From: Cephalotus follicularis
Lineage: Eukaryota; Streptophyta; Magnoliopsida; Oxalidales; Cephalotaceae
NCBI GenBank assembly: GCA_001972305.1
Contig: BDDD01002128.1
Coordinates: 77,206 to 141,205, forward strand
DNA length: 64,000 bases
Reading direction: 5' to 3'
A program made the position numbers and the translations under genes. Below, piece after piece: positions 47,641 to 58,956 of this stretch (its first letter is position 1; each line of letters opens with the position of its first letter). Under the pieces are notes generated by a model. The model ran no database searches and was not told where the DNA came from. It worked only from the letters and a program-made list of their open reading frames with translations.

Positions 47641-48283
47641 GGCTCAAGGCATCAGCGACTACGTTCGCTTTCCCTGGGTGATATTGGATACTGCAGTCAT
47701 AATCGTTAAAGAACTCTACCCACCTGCGCTGTCTCATGTTCAGCGTGTCCTGGCAGAACAGGTACCTTAAACTTTTATGATCGGTGAAGATCTCAAATTG
47801 TGCCCCATAAAGATAGTGTCCCCACTTCTGAAGGGCGAAGATAATAGCTGCAAGTTCAAGGTCATGAGTCGGGTAGTTTTCTTCATACGGCTTCAGCTTC
47901 CTAGAGGCATAAGCAATCACCTTCCCTCATTGCATTAGCACGCAGCCCAAGCCCTTACCCGATGCGTCACTATAGACTGCAAAGCCCTCATTACCCTCGG
48001 GTAATGCCAAGATAGGAGCGGGAACCAACCGGTCCTTCAGTTCACAGAAACTAGCTTCGTAATCATCATCCCAGACAAACAAAGTCTTCTTCTGGGTCAG
48101 TTTTGTTAAAGGCACATCTATTCTTAAAAAGTTCTGAATGAATCTCCTATAATATCCAGCCAAGCCAAGAAAACTGCGTACTTCAGTTACATTCCTCGGC
48201 TGTGGCCAATCTCGTACCACCTCTGTCTTTGGCGGATCCACCGCCAAACCCTCTCTAGATACAATGTGACCAAGAAAGATCAC
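47641..48283 (-). pseudogene. RNase H domain (and RT thumb), G7
   Basis: Degrades RNA in the RNA:DNA hybrid. [16 protein letters not shown] and [13 protein letters not shown] mark the end of [17 protein letters not shown] carries the first catalytic Asp and is followed by TGA at about 47924-47926 (probably from CGA). The frame resumes with VIAYASRKLKPYEENYPTHD (second acidic site ELAA), FTDHKSLRYLF and ADALSRKAM. One nonsense lesion within the domain. Confidence 0.85.
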
Positions 48284-48934
48284 ATGGTCAAGCCAAAATT
48301 CACACTTACTGAATTTGGCATACAGCTGGTGCTCTCTGAGAATCTATAAAGCCAACCTCAAGTGGCAAGCATGCTCTTCCTTACTTCTTGAGTATACAAG
48401 CACGTCGTCAATAAACACAACGACGAACTGGTCCAAGTACGGTCAAAACACATCGTTCATCAATGACATGAACGCAGCCGGTGCATTGGTAACACCAAAA
48501 GGCATCACCAGGAACTCATAGTGACCGTATCTTGTCCGGAAGGCAGTCTTCTCAATATCTCCTTCCCTCACCCTCAACTGGTGATATCCTGTTCTCAGAT
48601 CAAGCTTCGAGAATACCCTTGCTCCTTGCAACTGGTCGAACAAATCCTCGATGTAGGGTAAAGGATACTTGTTCTTAATAGTTGCCTTGTTCAACATTCT
48701 GTAGTCGATGCAGAGCCTCATCGACCCATCCTTTTTTTTGACAAACAGTACAGGTGCACCCCACGGTGAAACACTGGGTCGAATGAAACCCTTATCGATC
48801 AGATCCTGTAACTGTAATTTCAGCTCTCTTAGTTCTGCGGGAGCCATTCGGTATGGTGCTTTCGAAATAGGAGCTGTACCTGGTGTAAGATCGATAACAA
48901 ACTCCATATTTCTCCTCGGTGGTAAAGATCCCAA
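48284..48934 (-). pseudogene. Reverse transcriptase, G7
   Basis: Copies element RNA to DNA. Open from about 48934 with [49 protein letters not shown] and [18 protein letters not shown] at 48443-48445 (probably from CGA) lies just before [13 protein letters not shown], which holds the catalytic FIDD pair at about 48405; TAG at about 48340 follows. A frameshift near 48940 separates it from the protease frame. Confidence 0.88.
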
Positions 48935-49846
48935 GTCATCGGAAATACATCTGGAAATTCACACACCACTGGGATCTCCTCCAGACTCAAACCTTTTTCC
49001 TTCCTCCAGTCAATCACATAAGTAAGATACCCTTCACATCCTTTCTCGAGATACCTCGACGCACGGATGAAGGATATAACCGGAGTAGAAAATCCCTTGT
49101 CTCCCTTGAACTGGAATGTAGTACCATCGGGCAGACGAAAATCAACCGTCTTGTTGTAGCAGTCCATGCAAGCGTGATGTGCTGACAGCCAATCCATCCC
49201 CAGAATAATATCAAAGTCGCGGATAGGTAATATTATCAAGTCTGCGTACAAGGAAATGCCTGCCATAGACATCTCACAACCCCTATATACAGTGTCTGTA
49301 TACATGGATACTCCGACAGGTGTACTCACATCCAAGGTATATGGCATACAGTCGGGCATTACATCTAAACATGATGCAAAATGTGATGAAATGAAAGAAT
49401 GTGATGCTCCAGGGTCCAACAATACTTTAGCAGCAAAACCATATATATACAGTGTACCTCCAACTACCGAGGTAGACTCCGGAACCTCTGTCTGTGAAAG
49501 GGTAAAAACTTTACCTTTTGCGATGCCCTTGCCGGTGTCCCTTCGCTGTGAAGGCCCCGCTGCTGCTAGCCGGTCCGGTAGGTGCTGTAGCCTGACCCTT
49601 CGGGCAGTCTTTCATCAAATGGCCAGATGCCCCACACCTCAAACATAGCCCGTTCATCCTCCAAAAATCCTTCTGCAAGTGTCCCTTCTGACCACGGTGA
49701 TAACAAGTTCCGGTTCCCGCATTACTCCCTTGACTAGGAGTCCCCAGCGTGGCAGTCTGCCCAGATCTGTTCTTAAATGATTTAGCCGGAGAACCACTAC
49801 CATGCCATTTCGAAGAAGCCGGTCTTGTCGGGTTATGTTTAACTTG
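48935..49846 (-). pseudogene. Gag C-terminus and aspartic protease, G7
   Basis: First knuckle CYHRGQKGHLQKDF has lost two Cys (about 49690); second CLRCGASGHLMKDC is an intact CCHC (about 49640-49600). The protease follows, with LLDPGASHSFIS at about 49420 as the active-site loop (DPG in place of D-S/T-G, a variant common in this lineage) and the flap/hydrophobic block DIILGMDWL at about 49205. The frame ends in a frameshift near 48940. The protease cleaves the Gag-Pol polyprotein. Confidence 0.8.
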
Positions 49847-50629
49847 TTATGCCCGTGCCCTTTCTGCTCGGTCCTCACTGGATATGCTCTCCAGCAGTCT
49901 CGCCTTTTGAGCGACCTCCGTAAAAGTGCCCAGTTCCATCGCTCTAATCATCGACCGAAGGTCCGGTCGCAAACCCTTCAAAAACCACTTTATCTTTTTC
50001 ACATCATCAGCTACCAGATATGGTGAATGTCTGGCTAGCTCCATAAATCTGGCCTGGTACTCGGCCACAGACATCTTTCCCTGCCGTAACTCCAGAAGCT
50101 CCGTCTCCCTTCGCTCTTGCTCGATCCCGGGTACATAGGAATCGAGAAACTCTATCTGGAATCTCTCCCATGTAGCATCGAGTCTAGTTGACTCCCACTT
50201 TGCTTTGACCATCTCCCACCAGTGAGTGGCCTCTCCCCATAGACGGTACACGGAAAATTTCAGCTTCTGAGCATCGGTACAGTCCATCACTGCAAAAATC
50301 TTCTCCAAATCTTGAAGACATCTTTCAGCAATCGTGGCATCAAGCTCTCCCCAGAAACTAGGTGGGTTTTGTCTCATAAATCTCTCGATGTCCCTTCCGA
50401 ATTGACTACCATCCTCTCCCGGGCAGTGATCGGGAGCTCTAGGTTGCGGTCGAGCTTGCGCGTAGTATTGGCGCATCTCCTCCGCATTGGCCATATTAAA
50501 GGCCATCTGCTGCTGGAAGTAGTCAGCAATCCGGGTCATCGGGTCTCTAACATCTTAAGGAACATTCCCTCCCTCGAGGGCATTGGCTCCAGCGGCCCTA
50601 GCCTTACCATGCGTTCTCCTTCTGTCCAT
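49847..50629 (-). pseudogene. Gag capsid domain, G7
   Basis: The start ATG is at 50629 (MDRRRTHGKARAAGANALEG), chosen because it opens the first frame after the PBS. TAA at 50555-50557 interrupts it; the frame reopens at MTRIADYFQQQ (50539). The retrotransposon gag domain is clear: NPPSFWGELD, AERCLQDLEKIF, YRLWGEATHWWE, W.RFQIEFLDSYVP, RQGKMSVAEYQARFMELAR and FLKGLRPDLR. TAA at 49847-49849 (after RARA) cuts it from the knuckle region. Confidence 0.85.
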
Positions 50630-50726
50630 ATGTTCCTATAAGAAGGACGATGGTTAGTCACGTCTTTTAGGAAAACAATTTATTGATTGCCAACGAAAAT
50701 ATCCTAGCTAAGCATATATGGAATAT

Positions 50727-50738
50727 GCTCTGATACCA
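50727..50738 (-). other. Primer-binding site of G7, initiator tRNA-Met
   Basis: Minus strand TGGTATCAGAGC, a perfect 12-base match to the complement of the plant tRNA-iMet 3' end, three bases from the 5' LTR. Confidence 0.92.
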
Positions 50739-50741
50739 CGT

Positions 50742-52783
50742 TGTGACGCCCCCGTTTTCACAACAAGACAACACGTAAAGTGGTAAGGCAATCAACATAA
50801 AATAATCCAGCTCATGCAAAAATACCAACAATTAAAAACCTTAGATAGCGGAAGCAATAACATAAATGAACTGAATTAAAAACGCATCACGCATCCCATA
50901 CTACGTGATGCCCAAAGATCCTTACATAACTGTCGATCGCCCAAAACGGAGCGTGAAATAATGATTTCTGTCTTTGGAAATACTTCCCCAATTATTTCGA
51001 AAACATATACAATTATACATTTTCGCACAATACATTGGTTTCATAATCAACCCTTTAAAACATTTCTCAGTCATTGGAAATAGTTCCCCAGTCATTTTGA
51101 AAATATATAAATTCATATAATGACAAATATACATTTTCGTACAAAATGATTATTCAATCATGCAAGCTTTTCAAAATGGTTATCACTCTTAAGAAATCAA
51201 CCATAATGTATATCACAGTAATAATGCAAACATATGCTCAGAATGCATCTATGATCGTTTCTAGAGTCGTTTCGGTCTAGCGGATCCCATTCGAGCGAAA
51301 TTCTACTGATCCGGGGAAAAGGCGTCGACGTCTTTACACTAAGGCGTCAATCCCATGTACAAATATTCCCAGGCGTTTTTGGACCAAATATGTCGATGTC
51401 TTTATGATACCAGAGAGTATCAATTCGCGAGTCTCAGACCTGGAGGGTAGAATCCGGCCTTTTAATCCCTCATGTAAACGAATATCACTCTCACAACATG
51501 TAAGGCATGCTACTGGTTAACAGGAACATAACCATAACATCAATTCGAAACAAAACAGGTTATCCCAAGTGGCTGAATGGCCATCAAAAATGAACATTAC
51601 AGTTCAACAATTTCACAGAAAAGGCGTCGATGTCAATCGAAAGACATCGATGTCTTTCACATATTCACACGAAGGCATCGACGTCTTCTCATAGACGTCG
51701 ATGTCTTTACAACCCAGAACGTCTTTTCCACAGTTTTAACACACCAAGCCATTATCAAATCCATCCTTTACACAACCAATCCACATATTCATGTAATCGT
51801 ACATGCAAGATTAACTCAGTGTATCACAGTAACACCACAACACGTCCAGAATCACGATTCAACCATTAACATGCAATTCATCATGTTATTCATTAACTTA
51901 AAACTCAAAATGCATGTATAAATCCATCACTTTCCCCTACCTTATTGTTCCAAGTTAGGAACTGGAAAGTCCACCCCTTTGAGTTCCCAAGTTCTGGCTA
52001 CCAGCAGTTCCAAGATCCCTTAGCAACTGCTACCCACGAACTCCAGTCTCAAGCTCCAAGCAAATTCAAAAATGGTGACTCTCACACTCACTGTTTTTCT
52101 TTCCTCTCTTTCTTCTGGCGTTTTAAAACGAGAGAGATAAGTGGGGAGGGTCGTTTTTATGCAGATAGCTCCCCCTTAACATCTTTCTCTTTACATATAA
52201 AAGGCCACCCTCGTGCTTTCTCCCACTTTCCAGGTTTCTGCATTTCTTTTTGGTTTTCTATTCTTCCTTCTTTTGCAGGCTGCATGTGAGGATGGTATTC
52301 CCTTGCATGTTCCATGTGAGGAGCAAGTTTTAGCATTCCTGGAAACACACCGACAAGATCCACAAGTCATAATGCAATTGTAAAGGCGTCTGATAAAGCC
52401 CCCAAAAAATCCCATTGCATATTACTCTGCCAGCGAAAAAGCACGACAGATGTTCTTCACAAAGGCGTCGAAGTCTTTCCTTAGACGTCGATGTCATTTC
52501 TCCTTTCGTAGAAGGTATCGATGTTTTCACTCAAAGTCGACGTGCATGCAAATGCATTCACGTGTACTCCAGTTCCAATAGGCGTAGACGTCTTTCAAAA
52601 GACGTCGATGTCTTTGTCCCAAAACAGCGCCGTTTAAGCTTTGACATACACACTTCCTTCCTAAATCAATATTTAGGGTTTAGGGACCTCTTTTGAGTTT
52701 GGAACTTCTACATTCTCATTAATTCAAGTTTAAGATTACATCATAAATCGAAATATTACATTAGGAAAATACCGGGCGTTACA
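50742..52783 (-). repeat. 5' LTR of Gypsy element G7, internally deleted
   Basis: 2042 bp. Relative to the 3' LTR it lacks about 750 bp including the 30-bp minisatellite (junction at about 50964: ATGAT|TTCTGTC), plus two short losses of palindrome units near 51320 and 51390. Minus-strand TATA box TTTTATATGTAA at 52191-52202. Palindrome clusters at 51320-51710 (downstream of TATA) and 52460-52615 (upstream of TATA). Confidence 0.88.
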
Positions 52784-54463
52784 CCACCTTTCTAATACAA
52801 GTTGGACAGCCTTTAACCCTCTTGGTTAAGGCTGGGTTTCCTCCATGTATGATCTCCTTGATCATATGATATCCTCATGATATTGGAGGGGACGGATTTT
52901 AAGGAATCTGGATTTGGATATGTATTACTCAGTGCAATGTATAACCCAAAAGGAGATAGGAAGTTGAATAAAAGATATTATGGACTGGACCTTTTCCACA
53001 AAGTCCATATGCTTCGCACGGATATACCATTCTCACATGGTTTTTCTAGGAGAAGTCCATTTAGAGAGAAAGTCCTATTATCTCTCATAACCTTTTATTA
53101 TTATGTTCCTTATTGAATTGTTGATGCAATGGTTAAAACTTAGATCCCTTTTAATCCATGTGCTCCTTGCACAAACTAGAATATTGTTATGTATGAGAAT
53201 GAAGAATTTTACCACAAATTCAAGATCCTTGGTTATCTCATACAATAGAAACAAAGTTTCTATCAATATTCTTTATGTAAAATGATTCAGTTTTAATATA
53301 TCCAATAATATACAATTCATTACGCCTAACCAAACGGTGTGAATCCCTTGATTCAACACCATGGGGTATATCCACAGCACAATAGCTCCTTGCTGTCTAG
53401 CTTCTCTTTGCCTCTTGCATAGAGATATCAATGTTAGTATCATAACCTGAGTTCCTTACTCAAGTTCAACTTACATGGTAAGCTAGTAAGTAAAACTGGA
53501 AGTATCTTACACCAAGGTACTTTCACCTGTAGATATATGGAACATATACAGTTTTCCTTTTCAATGTCTTGCTTCCCACAGCAAGCATTCTCCTTGTGAT
53601 CCTTTTATTAACGGCATTCTGATTTGCACTCCTTATGCACTACCCGTTTATCTTGTAAGGCTCCTTGCCTTTGGAACATGATCCCAAGATCTATCCCTCT
53701 TGGATGTTGTCTCATAAGAAGATAAAAGTACGAGCATGGCTGATTTAGTCCTATCATAGACCAAATCTACCTCCTTTAGAGCAAAACAACTCTCTTAGTT
53801 GTTCAAGGATGACCCTTAAGATTTTGATGTATGCTCATAATTCATGCAATCATTTGACCTCCTTGGTCTTGTCACTCTTTGACATGTTTGCATGAAGGGT
53901 TGGGAATTTTCAGTCATCACATGAGCCTCTCTCATGCTCGTGAGTATCAAGCGTACCTAACGCTGCCATTAAACTTATTTGTATGGTCCTAACTGCCAAT
54001 TGAGTAAGATTGAGTATGTCTAACAACCTATAAAGAGAAAATATGAGAGAAGTATTAGCATATTATTCCAATTAGTGTTATTACCATAATCCTTGGCCTT
54101 TAGAAATTATGGCTCATCCCACTATTCTAATCGTATCCCACACCTCCTATGTGGAACTCGGGAAGCCTCTCACCTCCTAGTGGGGATCAGAATCTATCCA
54201 GAATACTATGGTCCCGACTGTGGCCGTGCAAACCATAATACCCGAATAGGTAGATATGTATATCAATTTACATTCAGGACCTTTTGCCCTTAGTGTAAGA
54301 TCCGATACAAGATTCGGCCTCTCGGCCCTTATGGTCTCTGTTGTGGTATGATGGTAACCATGAGATCCCGGTATAAGTCAAACCCACAATCCTCAAAGAA
54401 ATAAACCCATTTTGGCACCCACACGCTGTGGCCTGTCAAAGTATCAAAAACATGGTCACTTCC

Positions 54464-56087
54464 TGATGGTTGACGCTAGGCCGAATCAAAATTACCCTAA
54501 TCTAAAACTTTAGCAAGTGGAAGTAGAGATCGTTTCCACGAAGAGCTGAAAGGAAATGCTATAAAATAAACCTAGGATGTACTAAAATAAAAAAAATAAA
54601 TGAACAATATAAATAACTTAGAAAAGATGATTGGTTGGATTAAACTATGGCAATGAGAAATTAAATAATTCAAAACAAATATTTAATGTAAACTAACAAA
54701 ATAAATAAATAAGAAAAGTGATATGAAAAAGCAATCCTGTAGATGTGAGAATCCCCGCATGTGTGTATATATATATATATATATTCAAATTCATGGCACA
54801 AGTTCCAGTTTAGTGCAGAAAAGTACCAAATTAACCTAGGTACAACCTATCCTGTCAAACCTTGATACTCTCAAAAGGTTGATTGGTTAAAGGGTGTCTT
54901 TGGTTAACACAGCAAACTAGTGATTTAGCCTAGGTACAACCTATCCTGTCACACCTTGATATTCTCAAAAGGTTGATTGGTTAAAGGCTGTCATTGGTTC
55001 AATCACATAAAAAGTATTGCATAATATAGATGAAATAAAGCTACTAACAGTAAATCATCAAAACAGATTTTATATATTAAAAATTCTTCTCATCAATGTT
55101 GTCACTACATTAACAAGAAAAAGTATCTCATAAACATGCAATTAAACTTCAAACCAAAACTGAAATATATATATAACATGGGTTCATCTACATCTAGGGA
55201 TTAAAAATACTTAGCCAAGTATGGTGACGATGGTGGCAATATTCTTCAATGAATTCTCCATCTTCTCCACCTCCCTACTGCCAGCTGCCTCTACTGCCTC
55301 TTTTTTTATATTTATTGTGCCTCCCTTCCTTATTCTCTTTTTGCCATAAATATATATACACATGCATGTAGCCGATTATAACCTAAGGCAATTTAAAACA
55401 TGGGTACTTATTGTATTTGGTGTATGGGCTCTGGCATTTGATCGGTTACGTGTTGGGTTGAAGCGTGCATGGCTCATGTGCATGGACGAATTGAATGGTT
55501 GAGCTCGGCAGGTCATTGACACGTGGGATCGATGTATGCATTGAAGCTTTGCAAGGCCTGTATGTATGCATGTGGCGCGAATTCATGGTTGGGCTGATTT
55601 GTGCATGCGTTGTTGCATGTGTTGATGCAGGCGTTTGGTTGCATGATGTAGAATGATGCAAGGCCGAATTGAATGTTGATTACACGCATGAGTTGCTGGA
55701 CGCTGCAGATGGCGACACGTGGGGCACAGGTGTTCAAATGATTCAACGTTTGTTTTTCATGTGATATATTTTCATCGGAGTTTCAGAATAAACCGGCCCA
55801 GAAATTAAAAGTGCTCCAAATAATTTTATGGATAAAATGAGCCCAATATTTAGTATCTTCTGAGCCTTAAATTTTGACTTCTCACGCTTAAGTGGGTGCG
55901 CTCTTTAACCGATTTCTTACTTCAAACCACTTTAACTCGAAAAGTAACATTTTAGCTCCATTTTCTCTTATTCAGAAATAATAAACATAATACCTGAAAA
56001 TCAAATAAACACCACCGCAGTAGTATATTCCAAGCATAAAAATATAACAAATAGGTCATTAAAAAGAACACATTTTTATGCTTATCA
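54464..56087 (-). repeat. Probable 3' LTR of element E
   Basis: On the minus strand it starts TGATAAGCATAAAAATG directly after GCAAGTATAGGGATATT (PPT-like) and ends GCGTCAACCATCA, giving inverted ends TGAT/ATCA. It contains CTTCGTGGAAACGATCTCTAC, typical of Tat/Athila LTR ends, a (TA)n run (54766-54784) and a duplicated segment of about 94 bp (54834-54905 and 54928-55000). Confidence 0.6.
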
Positions 56088-57465
56088 AATATCCCTATAC
56101 TTGCACTTTGCTTGTCCTCAAGCAAACAAAATGGAAAGCTAAGAACACGAAAATAAAAACAAAAGCATAAACAGTAAACACAAACAAAAACAAAAATCTA
56201 ACTCACTTTCCTAGGAATCACGATTTCATTTAGCACATGCAACAAGCCTGTAAACCCCTAGGTGGCCCTGGTGGACAAGTTTTGTCTCGTGCGTGTTTTC
56301 CAAGTGAATAAACACACAAAATTCAGTTCATCAAAAATTTGACAATAGGCTAAATGTATCTCTACTTAAAAATTCATAGAACAACCCCATACTTATATTT
56401 TATTATCTCGTTCCTAGTTCTAGAATCAAAGCACATCTCAATTAAGGAGCTTACTACATAATTTTTCTTTTCTTTCGCAATATGTAACCAATCAAGATAT
56501 GCATTCTTAATAACATAAAAGCTAGTTTGGAGTCGGACAAAGAACTTTAGCACTTACACACATTTTCTTTCTTTTGCTTTTTTTTTTCTCTTTTTATTCA
56601 TTTTACAACTCTTTTCCATCTAAAATGTCATGGATGGAGCAAACATCAGACACTCAAAGTACTAAGTAGCTTTAGATTTTTATTTTTATTTTTTTCTTTA
56701 CCAACTTAAATTCGTGCAATGTCTTGATCTCTTAAGCTTTCTATAAGACCCATGTAGCGAGCTTTCGACCAGTTACTCTCAAACCAGTTGGCTTTAAGGA
56801 ACTAGGTGTAAAACAATTCTAAGGCTTAATTACTCGAATCAAATAGGCTATAGACCAAGACTGAATTGAAAAAGGTAAAATATGCTTTATTCTTTTTTTT
56901 TTTTGCTTTTTTTTGTACATATATATATGCAAGAACATCCATTCATCGTCCTTCTCCTCACTAAAATTTATGAAACTTTGAAAACATGCAAGATGACTTT
57001 TTTATCTTTTTCTTTATTCATTTATTTTCGCACAAAACTCCTACCTTGAGATGCATTCTTTTTCTTTTCCTTGAAAACAAAATTTTTATTATTTCTCCAA
57101 TGGGGTTTTCTATTATTTCTAAATACATCAACATTTATTCCTACTTTCACAACTAAGATAAACTTTGGTAATAAACCCCCCCATACTTAAACGTTGCATT
57201 GTCCTCAATGCAATGAAACACACATATAAAAATAACAATAAATGAGCAAAAATAATCAAACAATGCAAATAAATAAAAGAACAATGGGGTAGGATTTACC
57301 GGATATTATATGGAGCTCGAACAAATTTATCAGTGCAGTGGAAATTTTGAACTGTGGAAACATCGAACTGCACGTAATTTACCTACAAAAACAATCAAAA
57401 ACAAAAACATAAAAGAATCGAGGTATATAAATAAAATAAATAAAAACACAGTGGGTTGCCTCCCA
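56088..57465 (-). other. 3' non-coding region of element E with two PPT-like segments
   Basis: Minus-strand ATTGAGGACAATGCAACGTT then TATGGGGGGGTTTA at about 57175-57215, and CTTGAGGACAAGCAAAGTGC then AAGTATAGGGATATT at about 56088-56130. Both follow the GAGGACAA...GGGG pattern seen before LTRs of this lineage. No gene; many T-runs. Confidence 0.6.
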
Positions 57466-58956
57466 CTAAGTGCTTTGCTTAAGATCAATCAAGTCAACAG
57501 ACTCAATGAGTTGTCCATCAGTAATTCCATCCACATAAGGTTTCAGACGCGACCCATGGACGTTAAATGTGTCTTCAAAACCTGTCCAAACAAATTCAAA
57601 AATACCAAGTGAAAGCACAGTTTGAATAATATAAATAGCATCCAAAAAATATTTCCACCAGTAAAAACCATCAATAGAACCATAACCTTTAAGTGTATCA
57701 ACACAATGGGAGAAAACAACTTTTACAATATAAAAACCATCCCAACAAGAATTCCACCAGTAAAAACAATCAAGAAAACAAGAATAAGTATGGCCAACCA
57801 ACCAGTGAAACATGTGAGCATTGAGAATGCATACCCTCAATCCTATTCGCTCTTTAGTAAAGAAAAATTCCTTTTTGAGGGTGGTGTGAGGATGTGATGG
57901 TGTGCTAAGCTTGTGCGTGAAATGGGACAGATCGTCCCATTGAATATCCAAAATTGAATCAATGAGCCCATCGTCTAACCAACTCAGAACTTCCTTTTGG
58001 GTGGCTTCTAATTCTTCGAATTCTTCCAAACATTTTATGAAGTTGCTTTCAAATTTTTTGTCAAAATATGTTTGGTCAGGTGTGGCAATTTTGTGAGTGT
58101 AATGGGATTGATGATCCCATTCACTACCCGAAGTTGGCTCATTGATATTGTTTTCTAGCCATGCTAACTCTGATTCATTTTCCAGCCACTGTGTGTTAAT
58201 CCTATCAGGAGTCGAGTGTATCAAAGGAGAATCCAATAGGGCCTTAATCTCAACAGTGTCAGAGTCTGCCTCACAATCGTCGCCAACGAAACTCCGAGGA
58301 TATGTCCTATCTATCCTATCTATGGAAAAACAAACCTCCTCACCTTGAGGTCCTATGGGTGTATTGAAGATGTTTATTCTCAATTTCTTATTACCAAAGG
58401 ATATGTCCATAGCTCCAGATCGACAATTTATGCAAGCATTTGCTGTGGCTAAGAAAGGATGACCTAAGATAATCAATTGCGGCTTCTCATTCGCATGTGT
58501 TTCCATATCAAGCACAAGGAAATCCACAGGAAAATAAAGCTCGTCTACTTTCACTAAAACATCCTCAATGAATCCCTTAGGAATTTTCAAAGATCTATCA
58601 GCAAGTTGAATGGTCACCTCAGTGGGTTTTAATTCTCCAAATCCGAAATGGTCATAAACTGAGCTAGGGATGATGTTAACGCTAGCCCCTAAATCAAGGA
58701 GTGCTCTCTCTATCTGCAATTTTCCAATCTCGTAGGATATCAGAGGAGCTCCAGGGTCTTTGAGTTTAGGTGGCAACTTGTTAGAAAGAACTGCGCTCAC
58801 CTGCTCTGTGAAATGGACTATTTTTGGAATGTGCATTTTCAGCTTACGCTTCGTGCTGCATAAGTCTTTCAAAAACTTGGCATATGCTGGCACTTGTCGT
58901 ATCGCATCTAGGAGAGGAAGGTTGATCTGGCTTTGCTTAAATAGTTCCATCATCTC
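57466..58956 (-). CDS. Gag-protease protein of element E (C-terminal 496 codons), interrupted by a nested Copia element
   Basis: Open on the minus strand from the nested insertion to TGA at 57466. Residues 1-30 (FKQSQINLPLLDAIRQVPAY) are the conserved pre-protease block. The retropepsin loop is ALLDLGASVNIIPSSVYDHF (about residues 84-103), with LILGHPFLATANACINCRSG downstream. After an acidic linker with three copies of a WDDLSHFTHK-like motif comes a hydrophobic aromatic segment (about residues 375-455) with a 33-residue tandem duplication (FYWW...), then GSRLKPYVDG and the stop. The N-terminal part continues at 63743 after removing the insertion. Protease alone cannot support transposition. 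Confidence 0.75.
   Translation of the reverse strand, partial: EMMELFKQSQINLPLLDAIRQVPAYAKFLKDLCSTKRKLKMHIPKIVHFTEQVSAVLSNKLPPKLKDPGAPLISYEIGKLQIERALLDLGASVNIIPSSVYDHFGFGELKPTEVTIQLADRSLKIPKGFIEDVLVKVDELYFPVDFLVLDMETHANEKPQLIILGHPFLATANACINCRSGAMDISFGNKKLRINIFNTPIGPQGEEVCFSIDRIDRTYPRSFVGDDCEADSDTVEIKALLDSPLIHSTPDRINTQWLENESELAWLENNINEPTSGSEWDHQSHYTHKIATPDQTYFDKKFESNFIKCLEEFEELEATQKEVLSWLDDGLIDSILDIQWDDLSHFTHKLSTPSHPHTTLKKEFFFTKERIGLRVCILNAHMFHWLVGHTYSCFLDCFYWWNSCWDGFYIVKVVFSHCVDTLKGYGSIDGFYWWKYFLDAIYIIQTVLSLGIFEFVWTGFEDTFNVHGSRLKPYVDGITDGQLIESVDLIDLKQST
57640..57800 (-). repeat. 99-bp tandem duplication inside the gag-protease frame
   Basis: TTCCACCAGTAAAAAC at 57653 and at 57752, with similar flanks (ATATAAAAACCATC / ATATAAATAGCATC). 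The offset of 99 keeps the frame and gives two copies of a 33-residue FYWW-containing unit. Confidence 0.75.

Larger units (their letters stand above)
43222..52783 (-). mobile_element. Complete Ty3/Gypsy LTR retrotransposon (G7), coding capacity dead
   Basis: LTRs 43222-46057 (3') and 50742-52783 (5'), termini TGTCACGCCCCCG ... CCGGGCGTTACA, perfect TSD ccacc (43217-43221, 52784-52788). PBS at 50727-50738 and PPT at 46058-46074. Gag-protease-RT-RNase H-integrase are all recognisable in that order, the Gypsy order, with a chromodomain-like C-terminus, suggesting the Tekay/Del chromovirus lineage. At least five nonsense and three frameshift lesions interrupt it. Confidence 0.88.
39346..54463 (-). 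mobile_element. Internal region II of Copia family B (decayed), interrupted
   Basis: Minus strand, in pieces 39346-40640, 42668-43221 and 52784-54463. It begins with a PPT at 39346-39358 next to LTR B2. The pieces follow internal region I block by block: RNase H/RT remnants at 39400-40600, RT/integrase junction at 42680-43100, integrase C-terminus around 43221/52784, protease/pre-integrase remnant at 53290-53550. No frame longer than about 100 codons survives. 53560-54463 should be gag or leader but I could not confirm motifs, and no 5' LTR is recognised before 54464. Confidence 0.6.

Noticed and set aside
54063..54463. Possible LTR or gag start between internal region II and element E
   Set aside because: I see no TG/CA boundary, PBS or gag motif that can be supported; left as unassigned family-B sequence.
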